Source: Salinibacter pepae
GTDB taxonomy: Bacteria; Bacteroidota; Rhodothermia; Rhodothermales; Salinibacteraceae
NCBI RefSeq assembly: GCF_947077775.1
Contig: NZ_CAMTTE010000001.1
Coordinates: 1,612,001 to 1,676,000 of the forward strand
Length of the DNA: 64,000 nt
Direction of reading: 5' to 3'
Shown: positions 1 through 8,703 of the stretch, piece by piece
Numbering within the stretch: the first letter of the stretch is position 1
How the letters are laid out: every line of letters begins with the position of its first letter
Notes under the pieces: generated by a model
Database searches by the model: none
What the model saw: only the letters and a program-made list of their open reading frames with translations
Told to the model about the DNA's origin: nothing
Translations under genes and position numbers: made by a program

Positions 1-514
1 ACATCATAATCTGATTCATCCGGTCCCGGATGGGGGACAGGGAGTCGCGGGTCTCCTGGAGCTGGGCCGCCCACTCATCGCGCAGGTCCTGCTTCCGGCC
101 CTGAATGCGCGCCACCTCGTCCAGCAGCTCCTCGTGCCCCTCGCCGAGCTCCTCCCGCAGCAGGGCCAGAACCTGGTTGTCGGCCTTCGCCTCCTTGGCG
201 AACTGCTCCTCGAGCGTCGACAGCTGGTCCTCGATGCTCCGGAGGTCTTTCAGGACCTCGTCGGAGTGGTCGAGGATCTCGCTCGTGGCCACCTCGGTGG
301 CCTCCGACACGCTTTTGAGGTGTTCGGTGGCGCGCTCCATGTGTCCGGAGCGCGTCCGGATGGTGGTGTTCACCTCTTCGAGAAGCACGGTGATGTCCTG
401 GACGAAGTCGAAGAGCTCGTCCAGAAAGGGGGCAAACCGACGGCTGAGCACAAAGATCGCCTGCAGCTCGTCCAGCTTGTCCAGGAATTCTTGGACTTGC
501 GGGCGCGATGACAT
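1..514 (-). CDS. CheZ-like chemotaxis protein (3' end outside window)
   Basis: The visible part is 171 residues, starting MSSRPQVQEFLDKLDELQ at an ATG at 514. It is almost wholly helical and rich in Glu, Asp and Leu, with a segment reading ATEVATSEILDHSDEVLKDL that resembles the long helical hairpin of CheZ CheY-P phosphatases. The window edge cuts it just after RDRMNQIMM, where CheZ proteins carry their catalytic QDxTxQ motif, so the decisive residues are not visible. It follows cheY by 52 bases on the same strand, the usual cheY-cheZ order. A different coiled-coil chemotaxis protein remains possible. Confidence 0.55.
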   Translation of the reverse strand, partial: MSSRPQVQEFLDKLDELQAIFVLSRRFAPFLDELFDFVQDITVLLEEVNTTIRTRSGHMERATEHLKSVSEATEVATSEILDHSDEVLKDLRSIEDQLSTLEEQFAKEAKADNQVLALLREELGEGHEELLDEVARIQGRKQDLRDEWAAQLQETRDSLSPIRDRMNQIMM

Positions 515-566
515 AACAGAAGAAAGCAGTTACGTACGGGACAAAGACAATGGGGCACGAAGACGC

Positions 567-938
567 CTACGCAGCCGCCTCGAGGCAGCTATCCACCTTC
601 TCCTCGAGCACCTCCGGCTCGAAGGGCTTCACGATGTAGTTATTCACCTCCGCCTTCATGGCGGTCTTCACGTCCTCCTTCATGCCTCGGGTGGTAATCA
701 TCAGGATCGGGAGGTCCGAGTACTCGGGGTGATTTCGGATGTTGCTAGTGAGGTCCACCCCGTTCATGTTGGGCATATTCCAGTCGGTGACGACGAAGTC
801 CGGGGCGTTTTCCTCCAGCTTTTCCAGCGCGTCCTCGCCGTCCTCGGCCTCCACAATGTCGTCGTAGCCGATCTCCTGGAGGGCATTCCGGATGATGCGG
901 AGCATCGTAGGCGAGTCGTCGACGATCAGGAACTTCAT
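567..938 (-). CDS. cheY: Chemotaxis response regulator CheY
   Basis: A single-domain receiver of 123 residues that carries the signal from the chemotaxis kinase to the flagellar switch. All signature residues are present: the acidic pair D7-D8 (FLIVDDS), phospho-acceptor D52 (VTDWNMP), T82 (MITTRG) and K104 (VKPF). The ATG at 938 (MKFLIVDD) is chosen over an upstream ATG at 968, which would add ten unrelated residues. It is the third gene of the cheW-cheR-cheY-cheZ-like group and probably shares the sigma-28 promoter upstream of cheW. Confidence 0.93.
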   Translation of the reverse strand: MKFLIVDDSPTMLRIIRNALQEIGYDDIVEAEDGEDALEKLEENAPDFVVTDWNMPNMNGVDLTSNIRNHPEYSDLPILMITTRGMKEDVKTAMKAEVNNYIVKPFEPEVLEEKVDSCLEAAA

Positions 939-1006
939 GGGCACAGCAAAGGGGGTTAGTGAAAACAAATGCGTGTGAGTGAACGGCTACCGTCGGGGCG
1001 CCCCCG

Positions 1007-1885
1007 TCATCCTCGCGAGGAGACCGACCCGTTGGTCGGGCGCCGGTAGGCGAGCGCGCCTTCGTGGCGGACGGGCTCCAGCGGGACGTCGAGCCCCCCG
1101 AGCGCCTCCGAGCCGCCGACGAACAAGTAGCCGCCCGGACGGAGCGACCGGTACAGGCCTTGGAGCACGTCCTTTTTGGAGGTCTCGTTGAAGTAGATGA
1201 GCACGTTGGCACACATGATGAGGTCGAAGTTGCGCATCCGCCGCATGTCCCGGGCGTCGGTCAGGTTGAGGGGCCGGAACTCCACCATGTCGCGGATCGC
1301 GGGGTCGACCACGAAGGCCTCGCCCGACTGATCAAAGTAGTCGCGCAGGTAGGCCGGCGGCACGTTCCGGACGGACCGTTTTCGGTAGCGGCCCGCGCGG
1401 GCCTCCTCCAGCACCGCGGTGTCGATGTCCGTCCCCACAATCTCGTAGTCCATGCGCGGGTGGCGCGGCGCAAGCGCCTCCCGGATCAGAATCGCGAGCG
1501 AGTAGGCCTCGTCGCCGGCCGAGCAGGCCGCGCTCCAGAGCCGCATGGGGCCCGACCGTTCCTGCTGGTGCAGCCGCACCAATTCGGGAAGGATGGTGTC
1601 CTCCAGGGCCTCGAACTGCGACGGGTGCCGAAAAAAAGCCGTTTCGTTGATTGTCACCGCGTTCACCAGTCGCGCAATCTCCCTGGTGTCCCCCTGCTCC
1701 AGACGATCCGCGTACGTCTCGAAGTCGGGCACGTCCTGTGCCAGGAGGCGCGGCCTGACTCGGCTTTCGAGGAGGTATCGCTTCTCGTCGGGAAAGTCGA
1801 TGCCGGCATGCTCGCGCACGAGGTCGCGGAGGCGGTCAAACGTTTGTCTGGAGAGCGACGCCTCTGCTGCGGACGGTTTTTTCAT
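1007..1885 (-). CDS. cheR: Chemotaxis protein methyltransferase CheR
   Basis: An S-adenosylmethionine-dependent methyltransferase (292 aa) that methylates glutamates of chemoreceptors during adaptation. The N-terminal helical CheR domain is followed by the catalytic domain. Visible motifs are TINETAFFR, the SAM-binding WSAACSAGDEAYSLA, the acidic GTDID, and CANVLIYF near the C-terminus. Length is standard. A strong Shine-Dalgarno sequence (GAGGAGG) lies five bases before the ATG. It lies between cheW and cheY; no receptor, cheA or cheB is visible, so those must be elsewhere. Confidence 0.95.
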   Translation of the reverse strand: MKKPSAAEASLSRQTFDRLRDLVREHAGIDFPDEKRYLLESRVRPRLLAQDVPDFETYADRLEQGDTREIARLVNAVTINETAFFRHPSQFEALEDTILPELVRLHQQERSGPMRLWSAACSAGDEAYSLAILIREALAPRHPRMDYEIVGTDIDTAVLEEARAGRYRKRSVRNVPPAYLRDYFDQSGEAFVVDPAIRDMVEFRPLNLTDARDMRRMRNFDLIMCANVLIYFNETSKKDVLQGLYRSLRPGGYLFVGGSEALGGLDVPLEPVRHEGALAYRRPTNGSVSSRG

Positions 1886-1930
1886 ATGTGCCTCCTCAGG
1901 GAGAAATTGCTAGGAGCGTTCGGGGACCCG

Positions 1931-2449
1931 TCATGCCGCGACGCCTTGTGCGGCGGCCGCGTCGGCCTCGTCTTCCTCCATGCCCTGCAGGGCCTCGGCC
2001 TCCTCCTCGGAGAAGATGCCGTCCAGGTCCAGCAGAATGAGGAGCCGCTCGTCGAGCTTCGCCACGCCCCGCAGGAAGTGCGTGTCGATGTTTGTGGCAA
2101 GGTCGGGGGCCGGCTCGATCGTGCTCTCCTCCACGCGGAGGACTTCGCGGACGGAGTCGGTCACGAACCCGACCGTCTGGTCCTGCAGCTCCACCACGAG
2201 AATGCGCGTGTCCTCGTCCTGGTCGCGCTCCGGGAAGCCGAGGCGCGTGCGCAGGTCAATGATCGGAAGGATGCGTCCGCGCAGGTTGATGACGCCCTCT
2301 ACGAAGTCGGGCGCATGGGGCACGCGGGTGATCTCGACGGGACGGATGATTTCCTGCACCGTCAGGATGTCGACCCCGAATTCCTCCTCCGCCACGATGA
2401 AGCTGACGAACTGGCGGACGTCTTCGGTTTGCGAGTCGGGTTCGCGCAT
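1931..2449 (-). CDS. cheW: Chemotaxis coupling protein CheW
   Basis: An adaptor (172 aa) that links chemoreceptors to the CheA kinase. The CheW fold is recognisable from VSFIVAEEEFGVDI, VQEIIRP, VINLRGRILPIIDL and the C-terminal ILLDLDGIFS. The start MREPDSQTEDVRQF at 2449 is preferred to an ATG at 2503, because the longer form adds 18 low-complexity residues and would begin only about 7 bases downstream of the promoter -10 element. It is the first gene after a sigma-28-type promoter at 2510-2536, so the chemotaxis genes can be transcribed apart from the flgB operon. Confidence 0.93.
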   Translation of the reverse strand: MREPDSQTEDVRQFVSFIVAEEEFGVDILTVQEIIRPVEITRVPHAPDFVEGVINLRGRILPIIDLRTRLGFPERDQDEDTRILVVELQDQTVGFVTDSVREVLRVEESTIEPAPDLATNIDTHFLRGVAKLDERLLILLDLDGIFSEEEAEALQGMEEDEADAAAAQGVAA

Positions 2450-2509
2450 GGAAACAGAACAAGTCGACGATGAAAGAGAAGGGCGGCGGTTGAGACGGTC
2501 CACTTTCCA

Positions 2510-2536
2510 TTATCGGCGGCCGAGCCGGATTCTTAA
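2510..2536 (-). promoter_or_regulatory. Sigma-28 (FliA)-type promoter of cheW
   Basis: On the minus strand: TAAG, 14 bases, GCCGATAA. The -10 element (2510-2517) lies about 60 bases upstream of the cheW ATG. It matches the known sigma-28 pattern (TAAA, about 15, GCCGATAA) and five other sites in this window with the same 14-base spacer. Confidence 0.8.
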
Positions 2537-2636
2537 CCCCTGGGGCCCCTCCCTCTAGTCCAACGCCGAGGCCTCGTCTCTTCCACAAGGCCCCGGCAAA
2601 GAGAAGCCAACAACACGTGGCGGCCGGCCAATCAGA

Positions 2637-3938
2637 TTACCGCTTGAGCTGGACGGTCTGGTTGAGGACCTCGTCCGCGGTCGTGATGATCTGGGAGGAG
2701 GCCTGGTAGCTACGCTGGGCCTTGATGAGGTCGGAGAATTCCTTCGCGAGGTCCACGTTGCTCGACTCCAGCGACCCGGACACCACGGACGTCTGCAGGT
2801 CGCGGCCCGCACGTCCGAGCTGAAGGTCCCCTGAGGCGCCGGTCGTGGTGAAGAAGTTCTCGCCCTGCTGCTCCAGGCCGTTCGGGTTGTTGACGTCGCC
2901 GATGGCCAGCTGATATTCCTCCTCCTGCACCCCGTTGGTGTAGTTGAGCTGCAGCTTGCCCTCCGGCGTGAACTGAACGCCGGACAGCTCCCCCGACGAG
3001 TTGCCGTTCTGGCCCTGGAATTTCGACGTGGTCGAGCCACTGAACTGCGTAATGTCGCGCAGGCTGATGCCCAAGCTTTTGCCCCCTTGAACCGCATCAC
3101 TCGTCCAGTCGAGACTCACCCCGTCGTTGGTCCCGTTGCCGTCTGGGTCGTACGCGTTGGTCACGCCTGAAATCGAGTCTACGGAACCGTCGTCCTTGAA
3201 CGTGATCGTTCCGTTGGCGTCGCCCGGACCGCCTGCGTTGGCGTTTTGAAGGACGCCATCAGGGTCCTCTACGCTGAATGTCCACTCGTCATCGGTCGCC
3301 GTCTTTTCGAAGTTGAGGACCACGTTGTGGGCCTTCCCCTGCTCGTCGTAGACGACGCTTGAAATCTCACTCGTGTCCCCGTCGGTCGCGTCGGCCGAGA
3401 GGTTGCCCCCAACCTCCGCCTCGGTGGTGGCTTTCGCCGCGGACTGGGCATTGGGGTCGAACCGGATGTTCTTGAGCTCGCCCGTATCGGCCGTCCCGTC
3501 CTCCCCAACCTCCCAGCCCTGCACGTTCAGGCCGTTGGCCGTGACGAGTTCGCCGTCCTGGTTGAACGAGAAGTTGCCGGCCCGCGTGAGGCGACGCTGG
3601 TCGCTCGCCGCCCCGCTTTTGGGGCTGGCGACGAAGAATCCGTCCCCGTTCAGCGCGAGGTCGGTCTTGATGCCGGTGTCGTTGAGCGAGCCCTGCGAGA
3701 AGTTCCGGTCGATCGAGGCGACCGAGACGCCCCGCCCCACCTTCGAGGGGTTGATGGACGAGCCGCCCGCCGTGCGCCCCACGCCCAGAATCTCCTGGCC
3801 GAGCTCCTCACTGAACGCGGCCCGCTGGCGCTTGAAGGCCGTCGTGCTGGAGTTTGCGATGTTGTTGCTGACCGTGTCGAGGCGCGTCTGGTGACTTCGA
3901 AGCCCAGAGACGCCGATGCTCAAAGACTGAAGACTCAT
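2637..3938 (-). CDS. flgE: Flagellar hook protein FlgE
   Basis: The 433-residue subunit of the flagellar hook. The N-terminus (MSLQSLSIGVSGLRSHQTRLDTVSNNIANSST, residues 1-32) is the conserved rod/hook D0 helix with the SNNIAN motif, followed by LALNGDGFFV. The C-terminus has SSNVDLAKEFSDLIKAQRSY and ends VLNQTVQLKR, pairing with the N-terminal helix. The central part is variable and rich in Asp, Gly, Thr and Asn. It ends the flgB operon, after the TIGR02530-type gene, and is followed by the cheW promoter. It is longer than FlgF or FlgG, as expected of FlgE. Confidence 0.95.
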   Translation of the reverse strand: MSLQSLSIGVSGLRSHQTRLDTVSNNIANSSTTAFKRQRAAFSEELGQEILGVGRTAGGSSINPSKVGRGVSVASIDRNFSQGSLNDTGIKTDLALNGDGFFVASPKSGAASDQRRLTRAGNFSFNQDGELVTANGLNVQGWEVGEDGTADTGELKNIRFDPNAQSAAKATTEAEVGGNLSADATDGDTSEISSVVYDEQGKAHNVVLNFEKTATDDEWTFSVEDPDGVLQNANAGGPGDANGTITFKDDGSVDSISGVTNAYDPDGNGTNDGVSLDWTSDAVQGGKSLGISLRDITQFSGSTTSKFQGQNGNSSGELSGVQFTPEGKLQLNYTNGVQEEEYQLAIGDVNNPNGLEQQGENFFTTTGASGDLQLGRAGRDLQTSVVSGSLESSNVDLAKEFSDLIKAQRSYQASSQIITTADEVLNQTVQLKR

Positions 3939-4125
3939 AGGTCTCAGGTGTGTTGTTGGAGAGAGATACGTCGAAACGAGCGCGGCCTCGGTCGGTCAGC
4001 CGCGCACCGGCGTCCCGTGCCTCGCTCCGCCATGGAGGCGAGGCGTGGGTCCCGCCGGGTGGTACCCGAAAAGCGATTCAGCAAGCGAGTCGGTAGGAGT
4101 GTGTCACGAGGGATGTTGGGGGGAG

Positions 4126-4524
4126 CTAGAGCCGGACGGCGCTGTCGATGTCCGTGAAGACCCGCCGCTGCATTTCGGTCTGGTCGAGGGCCGTGACGAC
4201 GGTCCGGCTCGGCACGTTGACCACGAAGGCCGCGTCCTCGCGGAGGACGGCCGCGTCCTGGGCCCCCTTGTCGTCGAGCTGGTTCATGGCGTCGGCGAGG
4301 TCTTGGCGTTGGCCGGCGTCGAGCGAGATGTTGCGCTGCGCGACCCGCTGCTTGGCGTGGCCGGAGAGCTCAATGCCGTCCGTCTGCTCCTGCGCCGCCT
4401 CCAGGTGGTCGGCAAACGACGCCTCGTCCGTGTCTTTGGACGGAGCGTCGGGCGAGGACGGCTCCGACGGCGTCTGCCGGAGCGCGTCCGGCGGGACGCG
4501 TCCGTTTCGCTGGTGGACCGTCAT
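4126..4524 (-). CDS. Flagellar operon protein, TIGR02530 type
   Basis: A small 132-residue protein between flgD and flgE. Residues 52-125 (IELSGHAKQRVAQRNISLDA ... LREDAAFVVNVPSRTVVTALD) match the pattern I know for the flagellar operon protein family TIGR02530, found between flgD and flgE in many Gram-positive and other bacteria: S-x-HAxQRxxxR, then a hydrophobic VVNVxxRTVxTA strand. The first 50 residues are a disordered Pro/Ser/Asp-rich tail. Its molecular role is not established; the position suggests hook assembly. Confidence 0.78.
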   Translation of the reverse strand: MTVHQRNGRVPPDALRQTPSEPSSPDAPSKDTDEASFADHLEAAQEQTDGIELSGHAKQRVAQRNISLDAGQRQDLADAMNQLDDKGAQDAAVLREDAAFVVNVPSRTVVTALDQTEMQRRVFTDIDSAVRL

Positions 4525-4571
4525 GGGGACACCGCATTGCCCATTAAGAGCGGCGAAGAGGGAACCGGGGG

Positions 4572-5294
4572 CTACTGGGCCGCAATGCTCTGCACACGCC
4601 CCATCGACACCTGCGCCCCCCCAATGCGGAGGGACGTCTTCCCGTCCTTTAGCGTCACGCGATCGACGGTGCCCTCCAGTCGCGCGGTCCCCTCAATGGC
4701 GTCCCCGCTCCCGCCCGTGGCGCTGACCTCCACCGAATACGTGCCGTCGGGCACCTGTGCGCCCCCGTCCGCCGCGCCGTCCCAGGTGACCTCCGTGCTC
4801 TGCGATACATTCTCGAGGGTTTTCGTCCGCACCGCGTTGCCCCCCGCGTCGCGGATCGTGACCGTGGCCTCGGCGGCCGGGCGCTCCAGGTCGACCCCGA
4901 AGGTCGCCTCCCCCTCCCCCGTCCACCGCAGGGTGTTGCCCGAGGTCTTCACCGTGCGCCCGATGAGGTCGGTCGCGATGCCGTCGTTGATGCTCTGGGC
5001 CAGGGCCCCGTCGCTCGTTCCCTGCTCCTCAATCTGGCCGCTGATGTTGGTGAGCTGCTCGACGGAGCTAAACTGGGCCAGCTGTGCGGCAAAGTCTTTC
5101 CCCTTCATCGGGTTTGAGGGGTCCTGATTCTGAAGCTGCGTGGTTAGCAGCTTTAGAAAGTCGTTCTTGCCGAGGTTCGCCGAGGTGGCCTGCGAGAGGG
5201 CACCGTTGCCGCCCGATTCCCCGCCCTGCGAACCGTCTCCGTTCGGGAGGACGGCCGGGCTCGGCGCCGCGGACGATGCGAGGGACTCAATCAT
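4572..5294 (-). CDS. flgD: Flagellar hook assembly scaffold FlgD
   Basis: The 240-residue hook-cap protein needed for FlgE polymerisation. The diagnostic N-terminal block is [20 protein letters not shown] (residues 43-62), followed by [21 protein letters not shown]. The C-terminal half has the FlgD Ig-like and tudor-like pattern ([20 protein letters not shown]). The ATG at 5294 ([10 protein letters not shown]) is preferred over one 20 codons upstream. It follows fliK in transcription order, the usual fliK-flgD-flgE arrangement. Confidence 0.93.
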   Translation of the reverse strand: MIESLASSAAPSPAVLPNGDGSQGGESGGNGALSQATSANLGKNDFLKLLTTQLQNQDPSNPMKGKDFAAQLAQFSSVEQLTNISGQIEEQGTSDGALAQSINDGIATDLIGRTVKTSGNTLRWTGEGEATFGVDLERPAAEATVTIRDAGGNAVRTKTLENVSQSTEVTWDGAADGGAQVPDGTYSVEVSATGGSGDAIEGTARLEGTVDRVTLKDGKTSLRIGGAQVSMGRVQSIAAQ

Positions 5295-5375
5295 GTCGTG
5301 GGGGGACGTTGGTGTGTGGAACGCAAACAGTGAAGCACAAATGCTGGGGCGCAAACATCGTGCGGGCCGACGGGC

Positions 5376-7322
5376 CTACCCGATCCACTCCCGCCGGCCA
5401 CGGCCGCGGAGGGAGGCGCCACTGGATTCATCCGCGTCGGTCGACTCGTCTCCGGGAGCCAGGGCGGAGGCCCCCTCGGCGGACGCCCCGTCCGAGGCCT
5501 GTTGGTCCGACTCGTTCGCGTCGCCCCCGCCAAAGGACAGGTCGACGTCGGTGCCGTACTGGGCCTGCATGGCGTCCTGGAGCTGACGCGCATTGGACGC
5601 CACCTGGGCCTGTACCCGGGTCTCGCTGAACCCGACCGACACGGCCGTCTGCTCCTGCCCCTGCCGGGCCTTGACGGTCATCGTGCCCTTGTCCTCGCCC
5701 AGCGACATCTCCAGGGCCTTCCACCCCCCCGCAAGTTCTGCCGTCCGCAGGGGGCCATTCTTTGCCGCGTTGAGCCACGCCGAGGGCATTGTGCGAGGGG
5801 GGGCCGACTTGCCGGTGGGACGCGCGTCCGCCTTGGCCTTCGACGCCGCGCCCGACCCGCCCCCGGACGCGCTTGTCCCCTTTCCGTCCGTCTGCGTGCC
5901 GCCGCTCGTCGAGGCGCCGTCCTGCGTCAGGGAGGCGCGGAGCGTACGGGCGTCGGACTCCCCCGACGTACTCGTGGACGAGGACGCGAGGGCCTGAAAC
6001 CCAGGCCCGTTCTTCGGCCCCTGCGCCTGTCCCTTTTGCCCCTGCCCGTTCTGTCCGGGGCCCTGCCTCTGCTGGCCGCCGCCCTGCTGGCCCGTTCCGC
6101 CCCGCTGTCCCGATCGGCCCCGGCCTCGCCGTCCCGCAGACCGGGTGCCGTCCCGGGCCGTCCGGGCCGTCCGCCCCTCGTCTGTCCCCTCCCGCCCACG
6201 TCCCGACTCTGCGCCTCCCCCCTTCAGGGCGGACGGGGAGATCTGCTTCCCGCGCGTCCCGTCCTTCTTGGCGCTTCCTCCCGTCTTGGAGCCGGCCTCC
6301 TGGGGACGTCCAGCGCCCCCCCGTGCCTGTCCCTCCGAACGCACTCCGCTTGGGCGGGGCGATCGGCCTGCGTTCTGCCCCGGACGGCGCTTCTCGCCGG
6401 CGAGAAGCGTGCCCTCCTGGCCCGGGCCCCGGCCTCCCTTTCGGGCCGACGCCCCCGCCCGTTCGCCCTCGGGCATCCGCCTCACGGCCCCCTTCCCCTT
6501 GGAGGACGGCCCGTCTGATCCGTGGCCGGACCGGCCTTCTCCGGACTCAACGGCGATCGTGCCCGGCGATACCCGGCCCTGTTTTGCACGGCCCGACCCG
6601 GTCCCGGACGACGAGGCGCCGTTCGCCCCCGCTCCCCCCCCCTCCCGAGGCCCCGTGCCTGGCAGTTTGTTGCGTTCCGCCCTCCGTGCCGCCCGCCCCC
6701 TTCACCACGGGGACCGTCTTCTGTCCCCTCTGCGCCGACCGTGCCGTTCCGTCCCCCGACGTGAACGCCACTCGGCCCCAGCCCCCCCGGACCTGCGTCC
6801 CGCCCTCGGTCTTTTGCCCCGACGACGGGGCATTTCCCCCTTCCCCGCCGGCCCGCACCGCCCGGACGACGAGCGACCCCACGGTCTCACCTCCTCGTGT
6901 ATTCTCTCCTCCGGCCGCGCTCTTGCCTCCAGCCGCGTGCAAAATGGGCATCAGTTTCACCGTCTCCGCCGAGGCCGACGGGCCGGCTCCGCTCGCCCTT
7001 TCGCCCTCGCCCGCAAGCAGGATTCGCTTCTGTGCCTTGCCCTCCCCGTTCCCGGCCCGAAGAAGCGCCCCGCCTAACAACGCCGCGAGCCCCCCTCCTC
7101 CCCGTCGGCCGTCTTTCCCTCAAGGCCGGCCGTCCCCTCGCCCCCCAACACGAAACGCTGGGCCGCGCGTCCCCCGCCCTCCGCGGCGGTTCCGGACGCA
7201 CGTTGCACGCCGGACAAGATCGCCGGGAAGGCCGTGGCGCCCGTGCCCGCCTTCGCCTGCTTCGTGACGGGGGACTGCTGGGCGGCCTCTTCGGTCGGTC
7301 GCGTGAGGCGAATCGCTTGCAT
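5376..7322 (-). CDS. fliK: Flagellar hook-length control protein FliK, frame broken twice
   Basis: One locus of about 648 codons spread over three frames. The N-terminus starts MQAIRLTRPTEEAAQQ at 7322 and reads to a stop at 7074. The second frame covers about 7090-6640, and the third runs to 5376. Switches fall at C runs of 6 (7090-7095) and 9 (6634-6642); a one-base change at each joins the frames into a Gly/Ala/Gln/Lys-rich sequence. The C-terminal block (WKALEMSLGEDKGTMTVKA, then VQAQVASNARQLQDAMQAQY) resembles the FliK C-terminal substrate-switch domain. A motif like LLAGEG recurs near each third (FVLGGEG, ILLAGEG, TLLAGEK). Position between motE and flgD fits fliK. The cause is either base-calling error or true slippage in poly-G. 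Confidence 0.75.
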
Positions 7323-7362
7323 GGTAGAGAGGGCCCTCTGCGGGGCCGATTGAGGAAAAAGG

Positions 7363-8052
7363 TCAGCGGCCGGGCGACGCGCCCCGGCCTTCGTCTCTGT
7401 CGGTCGCCTGCGCGGCGGTCGTGTCGGCGGGCGCATCGTCGCCCCCGACAACCTGATTCACAAACTGTGCCGTCCGCTCCGCCGAGATGGCAGTGAGCAG
7501 TTGGGTGCGCGTTCGCCCCGAGGTGCGCTGGTACAGCTCCTTGAGGACCGCCATGTTCACGTTCGCCAGCACGGTCGCGAGCTCCCGCCGGCCCATGCCG
7601 AGCAGGGCGTCCTTCAGCTCGCCCACCTTCGCCTCCCGGCTCTCCAGCGACGTGATCTGTGCCTGCAGGGTGTCGGCCTCCGCCTCGGCCGTGCGGAGCT
7701 GCTCCTTGAGGGCCCGGAGCGAATCCTGAAGCTGCCCGACGACCGTAAGGGAGTCCCGAAGCCGCGAGACCAGCGAGGACGCCACACGCGTCGAATCGCG
7801 GAGCGCGCGCCCCGTCGAGTCGCGGGACGCCCGCGTTGCGGTCGTGTCCGACGACGTCGCGGTCGTGTCCCCGGGCAGGGACGCCTGTCGGGTCGTGTCG
7901 CGCCCGGACGCGTCGAGGCTGTCGGCGGACACCCCCGCCGTCTCCGGCGCGATGGACGGCATCAGCAGGTACGCCCCCAGCAGGGCGACCGCGAAGGCCC
8001 CCAGCGCCGCGCCCGCAATGAGAAGTCCGTACTTGATCACGGTCGACTGCAT
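7363..8052 (-). CDS. MotE-like membrane protein (MgtE-N-type flagellar chaperone)
   Basis: A 229-residue protein with one N-terminal membrane helix (residues 9-31), a Thr/Ser/Asp-rich linker, a coiled coil (about residues 95-145, LQDSLRALKEQLRTAEAEAD), and a small helical domain near LKDALLGMGRRELATVLANV that resembles the MgtE N-terminal fold. This architecture is that of MotE, a chaperone of the stator protein MotC in some bacteria and commonly encoded between fliJ and fliK, as here. No stator genes are visible, so the partner is unknown. The family assignment rests on architecture and gene order. Confidence 0.7.
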   Translation of the reverse strand: MQSTVIKYGLLIAGAALGAFAVALLGAYLLMPSIAPETAGVSADSLDASGRDTTRQASLPGDTTATSSDTTATRASRDSTGRALRDSTRVASSLVSRLRDSLTVVGQLQDSLRALKEQLRTAEAEADTLQAQITSLESREAKVGELKDALLGMGRRELATVLANVNMAVLKELYQRTSGRTRTQLLTAISAERTAQFVNQVVGGDDAPADTTAAQATDRDEGRGASPGR

Positions 8053-8060
8053 GGCCGTCT

Positions 8061-8522
8061 TTAGAGTAGCGACAGCGCCGCGTCGGTGCGGTCGTGACGA
8101 AGCATGGCCTGCTCGTCGAAGAAGGCCTCACTCGCCTTCTTCTGCTCGCGGTCGTGCTGGTCCCGCTCCTGGCTTCGCAGCTCTTCGAGGGCCTCCTCGG
8201 CCCGCCGGCGTTCGCGAAGCTCGGCACGGGCCCGCTCCACCCGCTCCCGGCAGGCCTCCACGGCGTCCCGGGTCGCCTCCACGGTCTGACGCGCCGCCTG
8301 GCGAAACGCGTCGGCCTGCTGAATGCGGGCCGGGTCTTGCCGGCGCGCCGCGTCCACCCGCCGCCGACACTCCGCCAGGTGATCCCGGGCCTGCTCCAGC
8401 GCGTCCGCCTTCTGCTCGAGCGCACGCTCGGCGTCGGCGAGGGCCTGGCGGGCCTTCTCGGTCTCGTGCTGGCGCAATTCCAGCACTTTCTGCAGCGAGA
8501 AGCGGAACTTCTTTCCGGGCAT
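8061..8522 (-). CDS. fliJ: Flagellar export protein FliJ
   Basis: A 153-residue, almost entirely charged coiled-coil protein, the central stalk of the FliI export ATPase. The start MPGKKFRFSLQKVLELRQHE at 8522 is typical of FliJ (F-x-L-x-x-V-L-x-x-R/K). The rest is heptad-rich with many Ala, Arg and Glu (ALADAERALEQKADALEQAR). It lies directly after fliI and 8 bases before motE. A longer reading up to 8681 adds only low-complexity residues and is rejected. Confidence 0.88.
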   Translation of the reverse strand: MPGKKFRFSLQKVLELRQHETEKARQALADAERALEQKADALEQARDHLAECRRRVDAARRQDPARIQQADAFRQAARQTVEATRDAVEACRERVERARAELRERRRAEEALEELRSQERDQHDREQKKASEAFFDEQAMLRHDRTDAALSLL

Positions 8523-8703
8523 TGCCAGGGACGAATGGGGCGACAGAACGCAGTGTGAAGGCGGCCTCGGCGGCGTGCATCCGCCCGGGGACGGTCGGTC
8601 CGTCTCCGGCGGCATGCGGACGGGCCGTCGGCCCGCAGGCGCGAGCTCGAACGCGGGGCCCTCCGCCTGCGCACCGTACACAACTCAAAGTTCCTGCCAG
8701 CTC

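Noticed and set aside
105-959. Long plus-strand frame opposite cheZ-like and cheY
   Set aside because: It is an opposite-strand shadow typical of very GC-rich DNA, with Ser/Arg-rich low complexity. The minus-strand products are recognisable proteins.
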